A stretch of DNA of 64,000 bases, taken from contig JAMLJA010000007.1 of the NCBI GenBank assembly GCA_023953905.1, positions 161,379 through 225,378 of the forward strand. Reading direction: 5' to 3'. The notes under the pieces were generated by a model. It was not told where the DNA came from and did no database searches. It saw nothing but the letters and a program-made list of their open reading frames with translations. The position numbers and the translations under genes were made by a program. The stretch comes from Rhizobiaceae bacterium (lineage in GTDB: Bacteria; Pseudomonadota; Alphaproteobacteria; Rhizobiales; Rhizobiaceae). This document shows positions 51,566-59,828 of this stretch, one piece after another (the stretch's first letter is position 1; the number at the start of each line of letters is the position of its first letter).

Positions 51566-52567
51566 TTAGGAGGTTCTTGGCCGGGTTGAGCCGCGCTCGA
51601 CGAGAAATGGAGAGATCGTCAGGCGCACCGTGGGAGCTTGTGAGTCAAAGACCATTGCCAGCGCGGTCTCGACCGTACGGGACGTCATCTCCTCGAGATT
51701 CTGGTCCACCGATGTGAGATCGTAGAGGGGTCGCGCGGCGAGCGCGGAATTGTCGTAGCCCACGATCATTGGCGGCGGCCCGGCATCTCGTTCACGAGCC
51801 GCATCCGCCAACGCCATGGCAAGCGTATCGTTGGCGCAAAACACCGCATCGGGCGCAGCACTCAGAACGCTGACAGCGGCCCGTCGCGCCGGATCGTAAC
51901 TGTAACGGCTGGTGCAAACCGTGCCCAGCGAGAATGAGTGGGCGGCCAGCCGGTCGGCAAAGCCAGTCTGACGTTCCATGCTGATTTTCGTACTGTCATC
52001 TCCGCCGAAAAAGGCGAAGCTGCGCGCCCCTCGCGCTACCAGATGATCGGCCACCATCGCGCCCGCGGCCGCGCCATCGCCGCCAACGGCGCTGACGGAT
52101 TCTTCGCCCTCGTGGCGGTTCATCAGAACCAGCGGTTTGGAGCCGGTGCGGCACGCGGCGATGATGCTTTGGCTGAACGGCGCGGCGAGCGCGATCACGG
52201 CGTCGACCTGATAGCTCATCAAGCGTGCAATGGCGCTTTCGGCGCCTTCGACCGAGTTGCCTGCAAAGACGAGTGGCGCGAGACGTTTCTCCCCCATCTT
52301 TTCGATGAGCAGTTGCAGGGCGTGCGCGTGGTAGGAATTGTCGAGGTCGGTGACGACCACGCCGACGATGCCCGTGCTCTGATTCTTGAGCCCGCGCGCA
52401 ATGAGGTTCGGCTGATAGCCAAGTTCATCGGCCGCCGCCAGGACGCGGGCACGGGTGGCCTCGGAAATGCGCGGATCGCCCGACAGGACACGGGAAACGG
52501 TCGAACGCGAAATCTGCGCGCGCTCTGCCACCTCCAGAGAGCGAATCTTCCTGCCGTCACTGTGCAA
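51566..52567 (-). CDS. LacI-family transcriptional regulator
   Basis: 333 residues. The DNA-binding domain is at 9-60 (SLEVAERAQISRSTVSRVLSGDPRISEATRARVLAAADELGYQPN). Next comes the periplasmic-binding-like ligand domain (GIVGVVVTDLDNSYHAHALQLLIEKM, VLMNRHEGEESVSAVGGDGAAAGAM, DAVFCANDTLAMAL). It is divergent from the CUT1 sugar importer, with an inverted repeat between them, and upstream of the nucleoside hydrolase gene, so it may regulate both. The sugar-like ligand is unknown. Confidence 0.93.
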   Translation of the reverse strand: MHSDGRKIRSLEVAERAQISRSTVSRVLSGDPRISEATRARVLAAADELGYQPNLIARGLKNQSTGIVGVVVTDLDNSYHAHALQLLIEKMGEKRLAPLVFAGNSVEGAESAIARLMSYQVDAVIALAAPFSQSIIAACRTGSKPLVLMNRHEGEESVSAVGGDGAAAGAMVADHLVARGARSFAFFGGDDSTKISMERQTGFADRLAAHSFSLGTVCTSRYSYDPARRAAVSVLSAAPDAVFCANDTLAMALADAARERDAGPPPMIVGYDNSALAARPLYDLTSVDQNLEEMTSRTVETALAMVFDSQAPTVRLTISPFLVERGSTRPRTS

Positions 52568-52648
52568 ACTCGCTTCTCCCCTGTCCTCGAATCCGACCCG
52601 TTTCAGATGCAGACAAATTTTCCTCTTGACTAGCCGACTTCATTAATA

Positions 52649-52669
52649 TGCACTATTCACACGAGTGCA
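52649..52669. promoter_or_regulatory. Inverted repeat in LacI/CUT1 promoter
   Basis: TGCACT (52649-52654) and AGTGCA (52664-52669) flank nine bases, 60 bases before the binding-protein ATG. A TTGACT element lies just upstream (52626). A LacI-type operator over the promoter is likely; symmetry is not the usual CG-centred form, so confidence is moderate. Confidence 0.45.
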
Positions 52670-52729
52670 CAACTCAATTCCGGGGGTTTGTGGCACCAAA
52701 CGAAGTCAAATCTCAGATTGGGGATCCTT

Positions 52730-53986
52730 ATGCAGATCGGAAGACGTCAGTTCATGGCTGGTGCTGCCAGCATGGCATTTCTCGGCTCGGTGAGCCGGGC
52801 GGGCGCGCAATCCACCACCCTTTCCGCGCCGTGGATGGGCTGGCCCGAGGAGCAGGTGACGCCGCTGATGGAGGCCTTCGAGAAGGCAACCGGCATCAAG
52901 GTTTCGGCCGAGCGCCTTCCGATTGCGGAGCTCTTCAAGACACTCGAAGTGCGGCTTCAGGCACGCAATGAACTCCCCGACGTCTATCTTGTGGATGGTC
53001 CGCTGACCGCATCCTATGCCGCGCGCGGCCATCTGCTGGATCTCGACGAGATGCTGTCCGGTGACAAGGATCGATTCGTGCCGACCACGCTCGTTCAGGG
53101 CACCTATGACGAAAAGCTCTATGCCATGCCGCTGGGCACCTCGTCGCAGCTTCTGTTCTACAACAAGAAGCTCTTCGCCGAGGCCGGTCTGCCCGAGCCT
53201 TCATCGGATCCAGAGAAGCGCATGACCTGGGAAGAGCTGCTGCCGATTGCGCAGAAGCTGACCAAACCGGACATCTCGCAGTTCGGCTTTGCCTTTGAAA
53301 ACACCAATCCCTACCAGCTGCTGCCGATACCCCAGAGCTGGGGCGCGGAGGTTCTGGGTCCGGATGGACTGACGGCAACGGGATATGTCGACAGCGACGA
53401 AACGGTCGCCGCGATGAGCTGGTATCAGGATCTTTTCCAGAAGCACAAGGTCGGCCCCGTGGGGACCTTCCAGACAGGCGTCACGCAGGAGATGTTCGGC
53501 TCCGGCAAGCTTGCCATGGTCATTGGCGGCACATGGAATCTCGTCGGATTCGAGAAATTCGAGGATCTCGACTTCGGCGTGGCGCCGCACCCCTATTTCG
53601 CGGCGGGAAAGCCCGTGACGTCGACCGGCAGCTGGCATGTCGGCATCAATCCCCGCACCGCGCATATGGAGGAATCGAAGGCCTTCGTGAAATGGCTCTC
53701 GACCCGTGACGCGATGGACCTGTGGTTCAATCTGCGCAAATATCCGCCTGCGCTGAAGGAGATCTGGGAAGAGCGTGCCACGACAACGTTCGTCGATCCG
53801 GCCTGGGAGATCGTGCGCTACGAACTCGCAAACACCGCGACGCCGCGCCCCGCTACTCCCGGCTATCGTGAGTATGAGGACTTCCTCAAGACCGCGATGC
53901 AGGACATCCAGACCGGGGCGGATGTAAAGGAATCGCTGTCGCGCGCCGCACAGAACATCGATCGCGAAATGCGCAAGTACCGCTAA
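52730..53986 (+). CDS. CUT1 sugar ABC importer solute-binding protein
   Basis: 418 residues from ATG 52730 behind GGGGA (an upstream ATG in the same frame has no site). The N-terminus is a twin-arginine signal (MQIGRRQFMAGAASMAFLGSVSRAGA). The mature part has type 1 sugar-binding features (WMGWPEEQVTPLMEAFEKATGIKVSAERLP, MPLGTSSQLLFYNKKLFAEAGLPEP, SGKLAMVIGGTWNLVGFEKFE). It is followed by a strong hairpin and two permeases, and is divergent from the LacI gene. The sugar cannot be named. Confidence 0.92.
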   Translation: MQIGRRQFMAGAASMAFLGSVSRAGAQSTTLSAPWMGWPEEQVTPLMEAFEKATGIKVSAERLPIAELFKTLEVRLQARNELPDVYLVDGPLTASYAARGHLLDLDEMLSGDKDRFVPTTLVQGTYDEKLYAMPLGTSSQLLFYNKKLFAEAGLPEPSSDPEKRMTWEELLPIAQKLTKPDISQFGFAFENTNPYQLLPIPQSWGAEVLGPDGLTATGYVDSDETVAAMSWYQDLFQKHKVGPVGTFQTGVTQEMFGSGKLAMVIGGTWNLVGFEKFEDLDFGVAPHPYFAAGKPVTSTGSWHVGINPRTAHMEESKAFVKWLSTRDAMDLWFNLRKYPPALKEIWEERATTTFVDPAWEIVRYELANTATPRPATPGYREYEDFLKTAMQDIQTGADVKESLSRAAQNIDREMRKYR

Positions 53987-54021
53987 CACGGTCTGCAACG
54001 CACAAAAATCCTCCCCGGACG

Positions 54022-54049
54022 GCAGGGCGAGACTTCGGTCTCGCCCTGC
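54022..54049 (+). other. Very stable stem-loop with TTCG loop after the sugar-binding-protein gene
   Basis: GCAGGGCGAGAC (54022-54033), loop TTCG, GTCTCGCCCTGC (54038-54049): a perfect 12-bp stem with a UUCG-type tetraloop, 36 bases after the binding-protein stop and 21 before the permease start. It should make the upstream transcript long-lived and reduce permease expression. Confidence 0.7.
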
Positions 54050-54070
54050 TTGCACCCCGAGTGAACGCAC

Positions 54071-54937
54071 ATGATTTCGTCGCGCTGGACACCCTATCTG
54101 TTTCTGGCTCCGGCCCTTGCCGGCCTGCTCATCTTCCGGCTGATCCCGATCGTCGTGGCGGCAGGCGGCAGCCTGACCGGCGTGTCGCTCATGGGCGACA
54201 TGCGGTTCGTCGGGCTGGAGAACTTCGAATATCTGATGACCGATCCAGAATTCTGGTCGTCGCTGAACATCACACTGCTTTTCAATGTCATCATCAATCC
54301 GCTGCAGCTGGCAGTCGCCTTCGGGCTCGCACTGCTGGTCTTTCGGCCGCTGCGGGGTGTGTGGCTCTACCGGACATTGCTGGTGCTGCCCATGGCCGTC
54401 TCGACAGGCATCAGCGCGGTGTTGTTCGGATTGTTCCTTGACGGTAATCTGGGGCCGCTGAACGGCTTTCTGGAGTGGATCGGGATTGGTGCCCAGCCCT
54501 TCCATCGCAGTGCCGACCAGGCGCTTTATACGCTGATCGGCATCGCCACTTGGAAGGGTGCCGGCTACTGGATGCTGTTCCTGCTGGCCGGGCTCTATTC
54601 GATCCCGTCCACGGTGCATGAAGCGGCCGCCATCGACGGAGCGTCGGCCTGGCAGCGGTTCCGTCATGTGACGCTCCCGCTGATGCGCAAGCCGATGGCG
54701 TTCGTGCTAGTGGCCGACACGGCAATCAACTTCCTCTTCTTCGCGCCGGTCTACATCCTCACATCGGGCGGTCCGAGCGGCTCGACGTCCGTGTTGATGT
54801 TCCAGGCTTATCGCGCGGCATTCACCTTTTCAGACATCGGTCGCTCGCTTGCGGTCTCGACCATCCTGCTTGCCATCATATTGGTGATCGTGGTGCTCGA
54901 ATTCCGATTGCTGCGGTCGCCCGAGGAGCGCGCCTGA
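54071..54937 (+). CDS. CUT1 sugar ABC importer permease (MalF/UgpA-like)
   Basis: A 288-residue permease with the first-subunit pattern of sugar importers: WTPYLFLAPALAGLLIFRLIPI, six hydrophobic segments and the EAA loop HEAAAIDGASAWQRFRHVTLPLM (E-A-A-x3-G). It ends one base before the second permease. It forms the membrane channel with the MalG-like subunit. Confidence 0.93.
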   Translation: MISSRWTPYLFLAPALAGLLIFRLIPIVVAAGGSLTGVSLMGDMRFVGLENFEYLMTDPEFWSSLNITLLFNVIINPLQLAVAFGLALLVFRPLRGVWLYRTLLVLPMAVSTGISAVLFGLFLDGNLGPLNGFLEWIGIGAQPFHRSADQALYTLIGIATWKGAGYWMLFLLAGLYSIPSTVHEAAAIDGASAWQRFRHVTLPLMRKPMAFVLVADTAINFLFFAPVYILTSGGPSGSTSVLMFQAYRAAFTFSDIGRSLAVSTILLAIILVIVVLEFRLLRSPEERA

Positions 54938-54938
54938 T

Positions 54939-55781
54939 ATGGACACGCCTTTCAGAAGCCCCCTCGCCCTGATGCTGCGCTACGGGCTGCTTTCCATCCT
55001 GGCCTTCATGGTTGTGTGTCCGCTCGCCTGGCTTGCGCTGGCTTCGCTGCGACCACAGGCGGAGATCTTTCAGCCGGTCTCCGAATTCGGATGGCATACC
55101 TTCATTCCGTCGCGCCTGACGCTCGACAATTATCGGGCGCTGTGGAACGGCGATTTCCCGCTCGCCGTGAAGAACTCGGTCTTTGTCGCGTTCATGACCG
55201 TCGTCTTCGGGATCGTCGTCAACGCGCTGGCGGGCTTTGCCTTCGCCGCCTTCGATTTTCGCGGCAAGAACCTGCTATTTCTGCTCGTGATCATCTCTTT
55301 CATGATGCCGTTCGAGGCCATCGTATTGCCTCTCTATGTGATGATCCGCGCCTTTGGCTGGGCCAACAGCTATCAGGCCCTGATCGTACCCGAGATTGCC
55401 AACGGCATGGTGATCTTCCTGTTCCGGCAGTTCTTTGCGTCGATTCCGCGCGATTTCTACGAGGCGGCGCGGGTCGACGGAGCGTCCTGGCTCTACATTT
55501 TCACCCGCATCGCCATGCCGCTGTCCTGGCCGACAATCGCGACATCCGGCCTGATGCTGTTTCTCGCGCAATGGGATTCATTCTTCTGGCCGGTGGTGGC
55601 CGCCAGCGCCCCCGATTACGCGGTGGTGCAGGTCGCGATCGCCCGCAATATCAATTTCGAGCAGAACGACTGGGGTGGGCTTTTTGCCTCGACCAACATC
55701 GCCATTCTGCTCGGCACCATCCCCTTCCTCCTGATCCAGCGCTTCTATGTGCGCACGCTCATCTCCGGCGGGATCAAGTGA
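54939..55781 (+). CDS. CUT1 sugar ABC importer permease (MalG/UgpE-like)
   Basis: A 280-residue permease with the second-subunit pattern: LAWLALASLRPQAEIFQ, PSRLTLDNYRALW (the typical F/SPF-xWxNY-like region), FFMMPFEAIVLPLY and the EAA loop YEAARVDGASWLYIFTRIAMPL. It starts 1 base after its partner and is followed after 28 bases by the ATPase. The end (LIQRFYVRTLISGGIK) is the usual CUT1 C-terminus. Confidence 0.93.
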   Translation: MDTPFRSPLALMLRYGLLSILAFMVVCPLAWLALASLRPQAEIFQPVSEFGWHTFIPSRLTLDNYRALWNGDFPLAVKNSVFVAFMTVVFGIVVNALAGFAFAAFDFRGKNLLFLLVIISFMMPFEAIVLPLYVMIRAFGWANSYQALIVPEIANGMVIFLFRQFFASIPRDFYEAARVDGASWLYIFTRIAMPLSWPTIATSGLMLFLAQWDSFFWPVVAASAPDYAVVQVAIARNINFEQNDWGGLFASTNIAILLGTIPFLLIQRFYVRTLISGGIK

Positions 55782-55809
55782 TCCGTCCACAGACTAACGG
55801 AACCTCACC

Positions 55810-56868
55810 ATGTCCACGATGACCATCGACAATCTTCGCAAGTCGTTCGGCGCGACGGAGATCCTGCGCGGCATAGATCTCGATGTCGCGGATGGCGAGT
55901 TTGTCGCGCTTGTCGGTCCTTCCGGCTGCGGCAAGTCCACTCTCCTGCGCCTCATTGCGGGTCTGGAAGAAGCAAGTTCGGGCAGCATATCCATCGACGG
56001 GCGCGACGTAACGCGGTTGCCGCCAAAGGGCCGCGACGTGGCTATGGTGTTCCAGAACTACGCTCTCTATCCGCATCTGACGGTGCGCGCGAATATGGGT
56101 TTTTCGCTCAAGCTGCGTGGCGACGACAAGGCGACCATCGACAGCAAGGTTACTGACGCGGCGGCCGTCCTCGGGCTGGATGCGTTGCTGGAGCGCTATC
56201 CGGGACAATTGTCGGGCGGGCAGCGCCAACGTGTTGCGACCGGTCGCGCCATCGTGCGTGATCCAAAACTGTTCCTGTTCGATGAGCCGCTGTCGAACCT
56301 CGACGCCAAGTTGCGCGCGCAGATGCGCACTGAGATCAAGGCGCTGCATCAGCGGCTCAAGAATACGATGATCTACGTTACCCACGATCAGATCGAGGCG
56401 ATGACGCTTGCCGATCGGATCGTCGTGATGCAGGCGGGAAGGATCGAGCAGCAAGGCGCTCCGCTCGATCTATATGACCGGCCGGCAAACGCCTTTGTCG
56501 GCGGTTTCCTGGGTTCGCCGGCGATGAATTTCGTCAAGGGCATCCTGGGGAGCGGCCTTTTCCTCGCGGAGGACGGGACGCAACTCCCTGTTCCGGACGG
56601 CTTCGACGCCGAGCAAGGGCGTTCCGTGCTGTGGGGCGTGCGGCCAGAGGCGATAGGGCCTGTCGATCAAGGCTTTTCGGGTGTCGTCGAAGTGGTCGAG
56701 CCCACCGGCCCGGACACACAGCTATTGGTGCGCGTGGCGGGTCAACCGCTCGTGGTTTTGATGCACAAGCGCATGCGCGTGAGCCCAGGTGACCAGATGA
56801 CGCTCGGCGTTCAGGGCGCAGACATTCATCTTTTCGACGCCGCAGATGGACGCCGCCTGCATCTTTGA
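55810..56868 (+). CDS. CUT1 sugar ABC importer ATPase (UgpC/MalK-like)
   Basis: A 352-residue ATPase: Walker A GPSGCGKST, Q-loop VFQNYALYPHLTV, signature LSGGQRQR, Walker B (LFDEPLSNLDAKLR), H-loop YVTHDQIEAMT. The C-terminal TOBE/OB regulatory domain carries GVRPEAIGP. It completes the LacI-regulated importer and its gene is followed by a terminator hairpin. One such ATPase can serve several CUT1 systems. Confidence 0.93.
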   Translation: MSTMTIDNLRKSFGATEILRGIDLDVADGEFVALVGPSGCGKSTLLRLIAGLEEASSGSISIDGRDVTRLPPKGRDVAMVFQNYALYPHLTVRANMGFSLKLRGDDKATIDSKVTDAAAVLGLDALLERYPGQLSGGQRQRVATGRAIVRDPKLFLFDEPLSNLDAKLRAQMRTEIKALHQRLKNTMIYVTHDQIEAMTLADRIVVMQAGRIEQQGAPLDLYDRPANAFVGGFLGSPAMNFVKGILGSGLFLAEDGTQLPVPDGFDAEQGRSVLWGVRPEAIGPVDQGFSGVVEVVEPTGPDTQLLVRVAGQPLVVLMHKRMRVSPGDQMTLGVQGADIHLFDAADGRRLHL

Positions 56869-56883
56869 TCTAAGGTCAGAATA

Positions 56884-56909
56884 TCGCCCTCACACTTTTG
56901 TGAGGGCGA
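56884..56909. terminator. Bidirectional terminator-like hairpin
   Basis: TCGCCCTCACA (56884-56894), loop CTTT, TGTGAGGGCGA (56899-56909): a perfect 11-bp stem between the convergent ATPase and M20-peptidase genes, overlapping the last codons of the peptidase. There is no T-run. Confidence 0.65.
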
Positions 56910-58047
56910 CCTCACCCGAAGCGATTCTACGGATCAGTCGGCCAATGAGTTCGCAGCGCGCCGCCAGCGTTGCGATCTCAAGACACTCGTCCAGCGTGTG
57001 AGGCCCCTGCCCTGCCACGCCGATCCCATCCAGGGTCGGCACCCCAAGCGCGCCCGTGAAATTGCCGTCACTGCCGCCGCCCGCCACACGCCCTGTCAGC
57101 GTCAGGCCAAGATCGGCAGCGATCTCGCGCGCGCTTTCAAAAAGCGCCATGGTGCCCTCCGAAGGAAGGAAAAGCGGTCGCTCGACACCGGGCTCGATTT
57201 CGAGCCGAACGCCGGGGGACGGACTTTCAAGTTCGGCCATGACCTTGCGGACATAGGAGAGGTTGTCCTCGGTGTTGGCGACGGCCAGGACCTCGGCGGT
57301 GCAACTCAGCGGCACGACGTTGACGAACTCTCCGCCATGAATCACGCCGACATTGAAGGAGACCAGTCGCTTCATGTCAGTGAGACCTTCCAGCTTCTCG
57401 ATCAGGCGTGCCATTGCCCGGATCGCGCTTTGTCCCGCAGCGTTGTCGGCGCCCGCATGAGCCGGCGCGCCATGTGTCGTCATGCGAAACCGCGCGAAGG
57501 CAAAGCGCCCGATCACGGCATCGCCCTGACGCGAGGGCTCAGGCACCAGCACGCAATCATGCGCCCTCGCCTCCTCCTCAATGAGTGCACGGCTGTAGGG
57601 ACTGCCGATCTCCTCATCCGTGTTGATCAGTACGGTGATTGGTGAAGACGGCAGCGAGCCCGATCCGATCATGGCGCGCAAAGCATCCAGCGCCAGATAA
57701 TTGCCGCCCTTCATATCCATGACGCCCGGGCCGTAGAGGCGGCCGTCCTCGATGCGAATCGGCATGGGGCCATCGATGCTGCCAACCGGGTGGACAGTGT
57801 CGAGATGTCCAAGAATCAAAAGCCGCGGGCGGGTGGGCCCTCCCCTCCCCCCGTTGAATCGCGCGATCAGCGGTCGTGCACACTTCTCTCCAAGATCCGG
57901 CCGCGTGCAATCGGCACCGATTTCGCGATAGGCGGTTTCCGCGAGCGCCATGACACGCTCGACATGTGCGGGCCGATTGGTGGGGCTTTCAAGTGTGGCC
58001 CAGCTACTTATTCCTTCGACCAGCCGTTGCGTCGTTGCGTCTTGCAT
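56890..58047 (-). CDS. M20-family metallopeptidase (carboxypeptidase G2-like)
   Basis: A 385-residue cytoplasmic zinc peptidase. The metal-site blocks are LILGHLDTVHP, GVMDMKGG (bridging Asp), TDEEIG (catalytic Glu), a PEPSRQGD segment, and the terminal GPHTLDE. A lid/dimerisation domain (about 190-300, TTHGAPAHAGADNAAGQSAIRAM) is present as in glutamate carboxypeptidase/CPG2. Probable substrates are N-acyl or peptidyl amino acids. It is on its own transcript, antiparallel to the sugar importer, and its link to that importer is unclear. The 58048-58471 interval upstream holds replicon control sequence, not a gene. Confidence 0.88.
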   Translation of the reverse strand: MQDATTQRLVEGISSWATLESPTNRPAHVERVMALAETAYREIGADCTRPDLGEKCARPLIARFNGGRGGPTRPRLLILGHLDTVHPVGSIDGPMPIRIEDGRLYGPGVMDMKGGNYLALDALRAMIGSGSLPSSPITVLINTDEEIGSPYSRALIEEEARAHDCVLVPEPSRQGDAVIGRFAFARFRMTTHGAPAHAGADNAAGQSAIRAMARLIEKLEGLTDMKRLVSFNVGVIHGGEFVNVVPLSCTAEVLAVANTEDNLSYVRKVMAELESPSPGVRLEIEPGVERPLFLPSEGTMALFESAREIAADLGLTLTGRVAGGGSDGNFTGALGVPTLDGIGVAGQGPHTLDECLEIATLAARCELIGRLIRRIASGEVALTKV

Positions 58048-58193
58048 AAGAAGTTCTATCTCATTGGAATCACATGGATATTGTCGCCGTTTGGGCGCCC
58101 AGAAGTCAATGTTGGACCGTCGCTCATAGGTGGTTGATAGGGCGGGTGAGTGCTCGGGGCTGTGGATGCGCGGCTTTCACGGCGAGTTGGGCC

Positions 58194-58209
58194 GTTGACA
58201 GGTGTCAAC
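58194..58209. repeat. Degenerate parS-like palindrome upstream of repA
   Basis: GTTGACAGGTGTCAAC keeps both 7-base arms of the site at 59697 but has GG rather than the invariant central GC. It lies 278 bases before repA and could be a weak second RepB site or an operator. The interval 58048-58471 otherwise holds two short inverted repeats and no supported gene. Confidence 0.6.
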
Positions 58210-58256
58210 ATTTCGAACTTGCGGCACGAGGAGAATCATCACACGCGTTACAGGGT

Positions 58257-58274
58257 GGTTAATTCCTGTTAACC
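58257..58274. promoter_or_regulatory. Inverted repeat in the repA upstream region
   Basis: GGTTAA (58257-58262) and TTAACC (58269-58274) flank six bases, ten bases before a TTGACA (58284-58289) that may be a -35 element for repABC. A downstream -10 is not clear. Confidence 0.35.
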
Positions 58275-58314
58275 CTCTTTCCCTTGACAGAAAATGCCAC
58301 TTCGTCGAGCGTAT

Positions 58315-58342
58315 CTACGCTGGCAGCGAGTAAATAGCGTAG
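58315..58342. promoter_or_regulatory. Inverted repeat before repA, candidate RepA operator
   Basis: CTACGCT (58315-58321) and AGCGTAG (58336-58342), a perfect 7-base pair with a 14-base centre, downstream of the TTGACA at 58284. RepA of this family represses its own operon at such sites; this assignment is inference. Confidence 0.4.
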
Positions 58343-58471
58343 TTGTCCGTAACTCGCGGCAGGCACTGTCAGTTTCAGAGTAATCGCGTAGAATTCAGCG
58401 TGCATGTGAGTCGGGGAGATTCTCTCCGCGGCGATCGATGCGGTGTGCGCATATCTTGCAGGCAGGAAATT

Positions 58472-59686
58472 TTGGCGACAAGTAGTGTATCGATGGGCGA
58501 ACCGGCGGACCGGCAGATAGCGGCGGATGCCGAGCTGCTGTCGGCCCAGTTGTCGGCATTGCGCGGCAGGCTTTTCCCGCCAAGCGCGGAAAAGACGCTG
58601 CGGCCTTTCACCAGTGGCGAGGCCGCGCGACTGATCGGTGTGAGCGACGGCTATTTGAGGCAGCTTTCCATATCGGGCGAAGGCCCCTCCCCCGAGGTCG
58701 GCGCCGGTGGCCGCAGGCTTTATACACTCGCCGATGTCAATGCACTGCGCCGGCACCTTGCCGCGCAGGGTGGCGCGAAGGCGCGGCAATATCTTCGCGG
58801 TCGTCAGCCGGGCGAGCATTTGCAGGTTATTGCCATCACGAATTTTAAGGGCGGTTCGGGCAAGACGACGACTTCGGCGCATCTCGCGCAGTATCTTGCG
58901 CTGCAGGGCTATCGGACACTTGCAATCGACCTCGATCCGCAGGCCTCGATGTCAGCCCTGTTTGGCTATCAGCCTGAACTCGACCTGACCGGCAATGATA
59001 CGCTTTACGGCGCCATTCGCTATGATGACGAACGCGTCGCGCTCGCCGACATTATTCGCAAGACCTATTTCGACGGTCTGGATTTCGTGCCGGGGAACCT
59101 CGAACTTCAGGAGTTCGAGCACACGACGCCACAGCATCTTGCCAGGCGCCCCGAGAGCCAGTCGACCGATCTGTTCTTTGCTCGGGTTCAGCAGGCAATC
59201 GCGACAGTCTCTGACAACTATGATTTTGTGGTGATCGATTGCCCGCCGCAGCTCGGTTACCTGACACTGAGTGCGCTGTGTGCTGCCACATCGGTAATCG
59301 TGACTGTGCATCCGCAAATGCTGGATGTCGCGTCGATGAGCCAGTTTCTGTTTATGACCTCGGATCTCCTGTCTGTCGTGCGCGAGGCCGGTGGAGAACT
59401 GAACTTTGATTTCCTGCGCTATCTGGTAACGCGCTACGAACCCAATGACGGGCCGCAGACGCAGATCGCCGGTTTCCTTCGGACTTTGTTCGGGGAAAGA
59501 GTGTTGACCGCGCCCATGCTGAAGTCGACGGCGGTATCGGATGCGGGCCTGACGAAGCAGACGCTCTACGAGGTGGGCCGAGAGAATTTCAACCGCGCGA
59601 CATATGATCGAGCCTATGAGGCGCTGACGGCAGTCAACGCTGAAATCGAGGCATTGATGCTGCAGTCCTGGGGGAGGAATTTATGA
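58472..59686 (+). CDS. repA: RepA, ParA-type partition ATPase of repABC replicon
   Basis: 404 residues from TTG 58472, which has AGGAAAT just upstream; ATG 58493 (397 residues) is the alternative, and the frame is open further upstream without a convincing start. An N-terminal MerR-like helix-turn-helix (SGEAARLIGVSDGYLRQLSISGEG) is followed by the deviant Walker A NFKGGSGKTTT (about 124-134), DLDPQASMSALFG, the A' motif VVIDCPPQLGYLT and a C-terminal helical part. It partitions the plasmid together with RepB at parS and represses the operon. First gene of repABC. Confidence 0.93.
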   Translation: MATSSVSMGEPADRQIAADAELLSAQLSALRGRLFPPSAEKTLRPFTSGEAARLIGVSDGYLRQLSISGEGPSPEVGAGGRRLYTLADVNALRRHLAAQGGAKARQYLRGRQPGEHLQVIAITNFKGGSGKTTTSAHLAQYLALQGYRTLAIDLDPQASMSALFGYQPELDLTGNDTLYGAIRYDDERVALADIIRKTYFDGLDFVPGNLELQEFEHTTPQHLARRPESQSTDLFFARVQQAIATVSDNYDFVVIDCPPQLGYLTLSALCAATSVIVTVHPQMLDVASMSQFLFMTSDLLSVVREAGGELNFDFLRYLVTRYEPNDGPQTQIAGFLRTLFGERVLTAPMLKSTAVSDAGLTKQTLYEVGRENFNRATYDRAYEALTAVNAEIEALMLQSWGRNL

Positions 59687-59696
59687 CCTGGCACCA

Positions 59697-59712
59697 GTTG
59701 ACAGCTGTCAAC
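59697..59712. other. parS centromere-like site
   Basis: GTTGACAGCTGTCAAC is a perfect 16-bp palindrome that fits the repABC parS form GTTNNNNGCNNNNAAC. It lies in the repA-repB gap (59687-59828), a known location of the site in other repABC plasmids, and should be bound by RepB. Confidence 0.88.
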
Positions 59713-59828
59713 TTCCGCCCGAATCACCTGGATTTCAACAGTTCCGGCGGGCGCATGAACTTGGCCCCGAAAAAAACTTATCCCCTCTCGGTCAGGCTGC
59801 CTCATGATGGGCGCCAAGGAGATGGCTC

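Noticed and set aside
53201..54667. A 488-codon minus-strand frame over the sugar-binding-protein and permease genes
   Set aside because: It spans two real genes and the intergenic hairpin, and the product has no recognisable domain.
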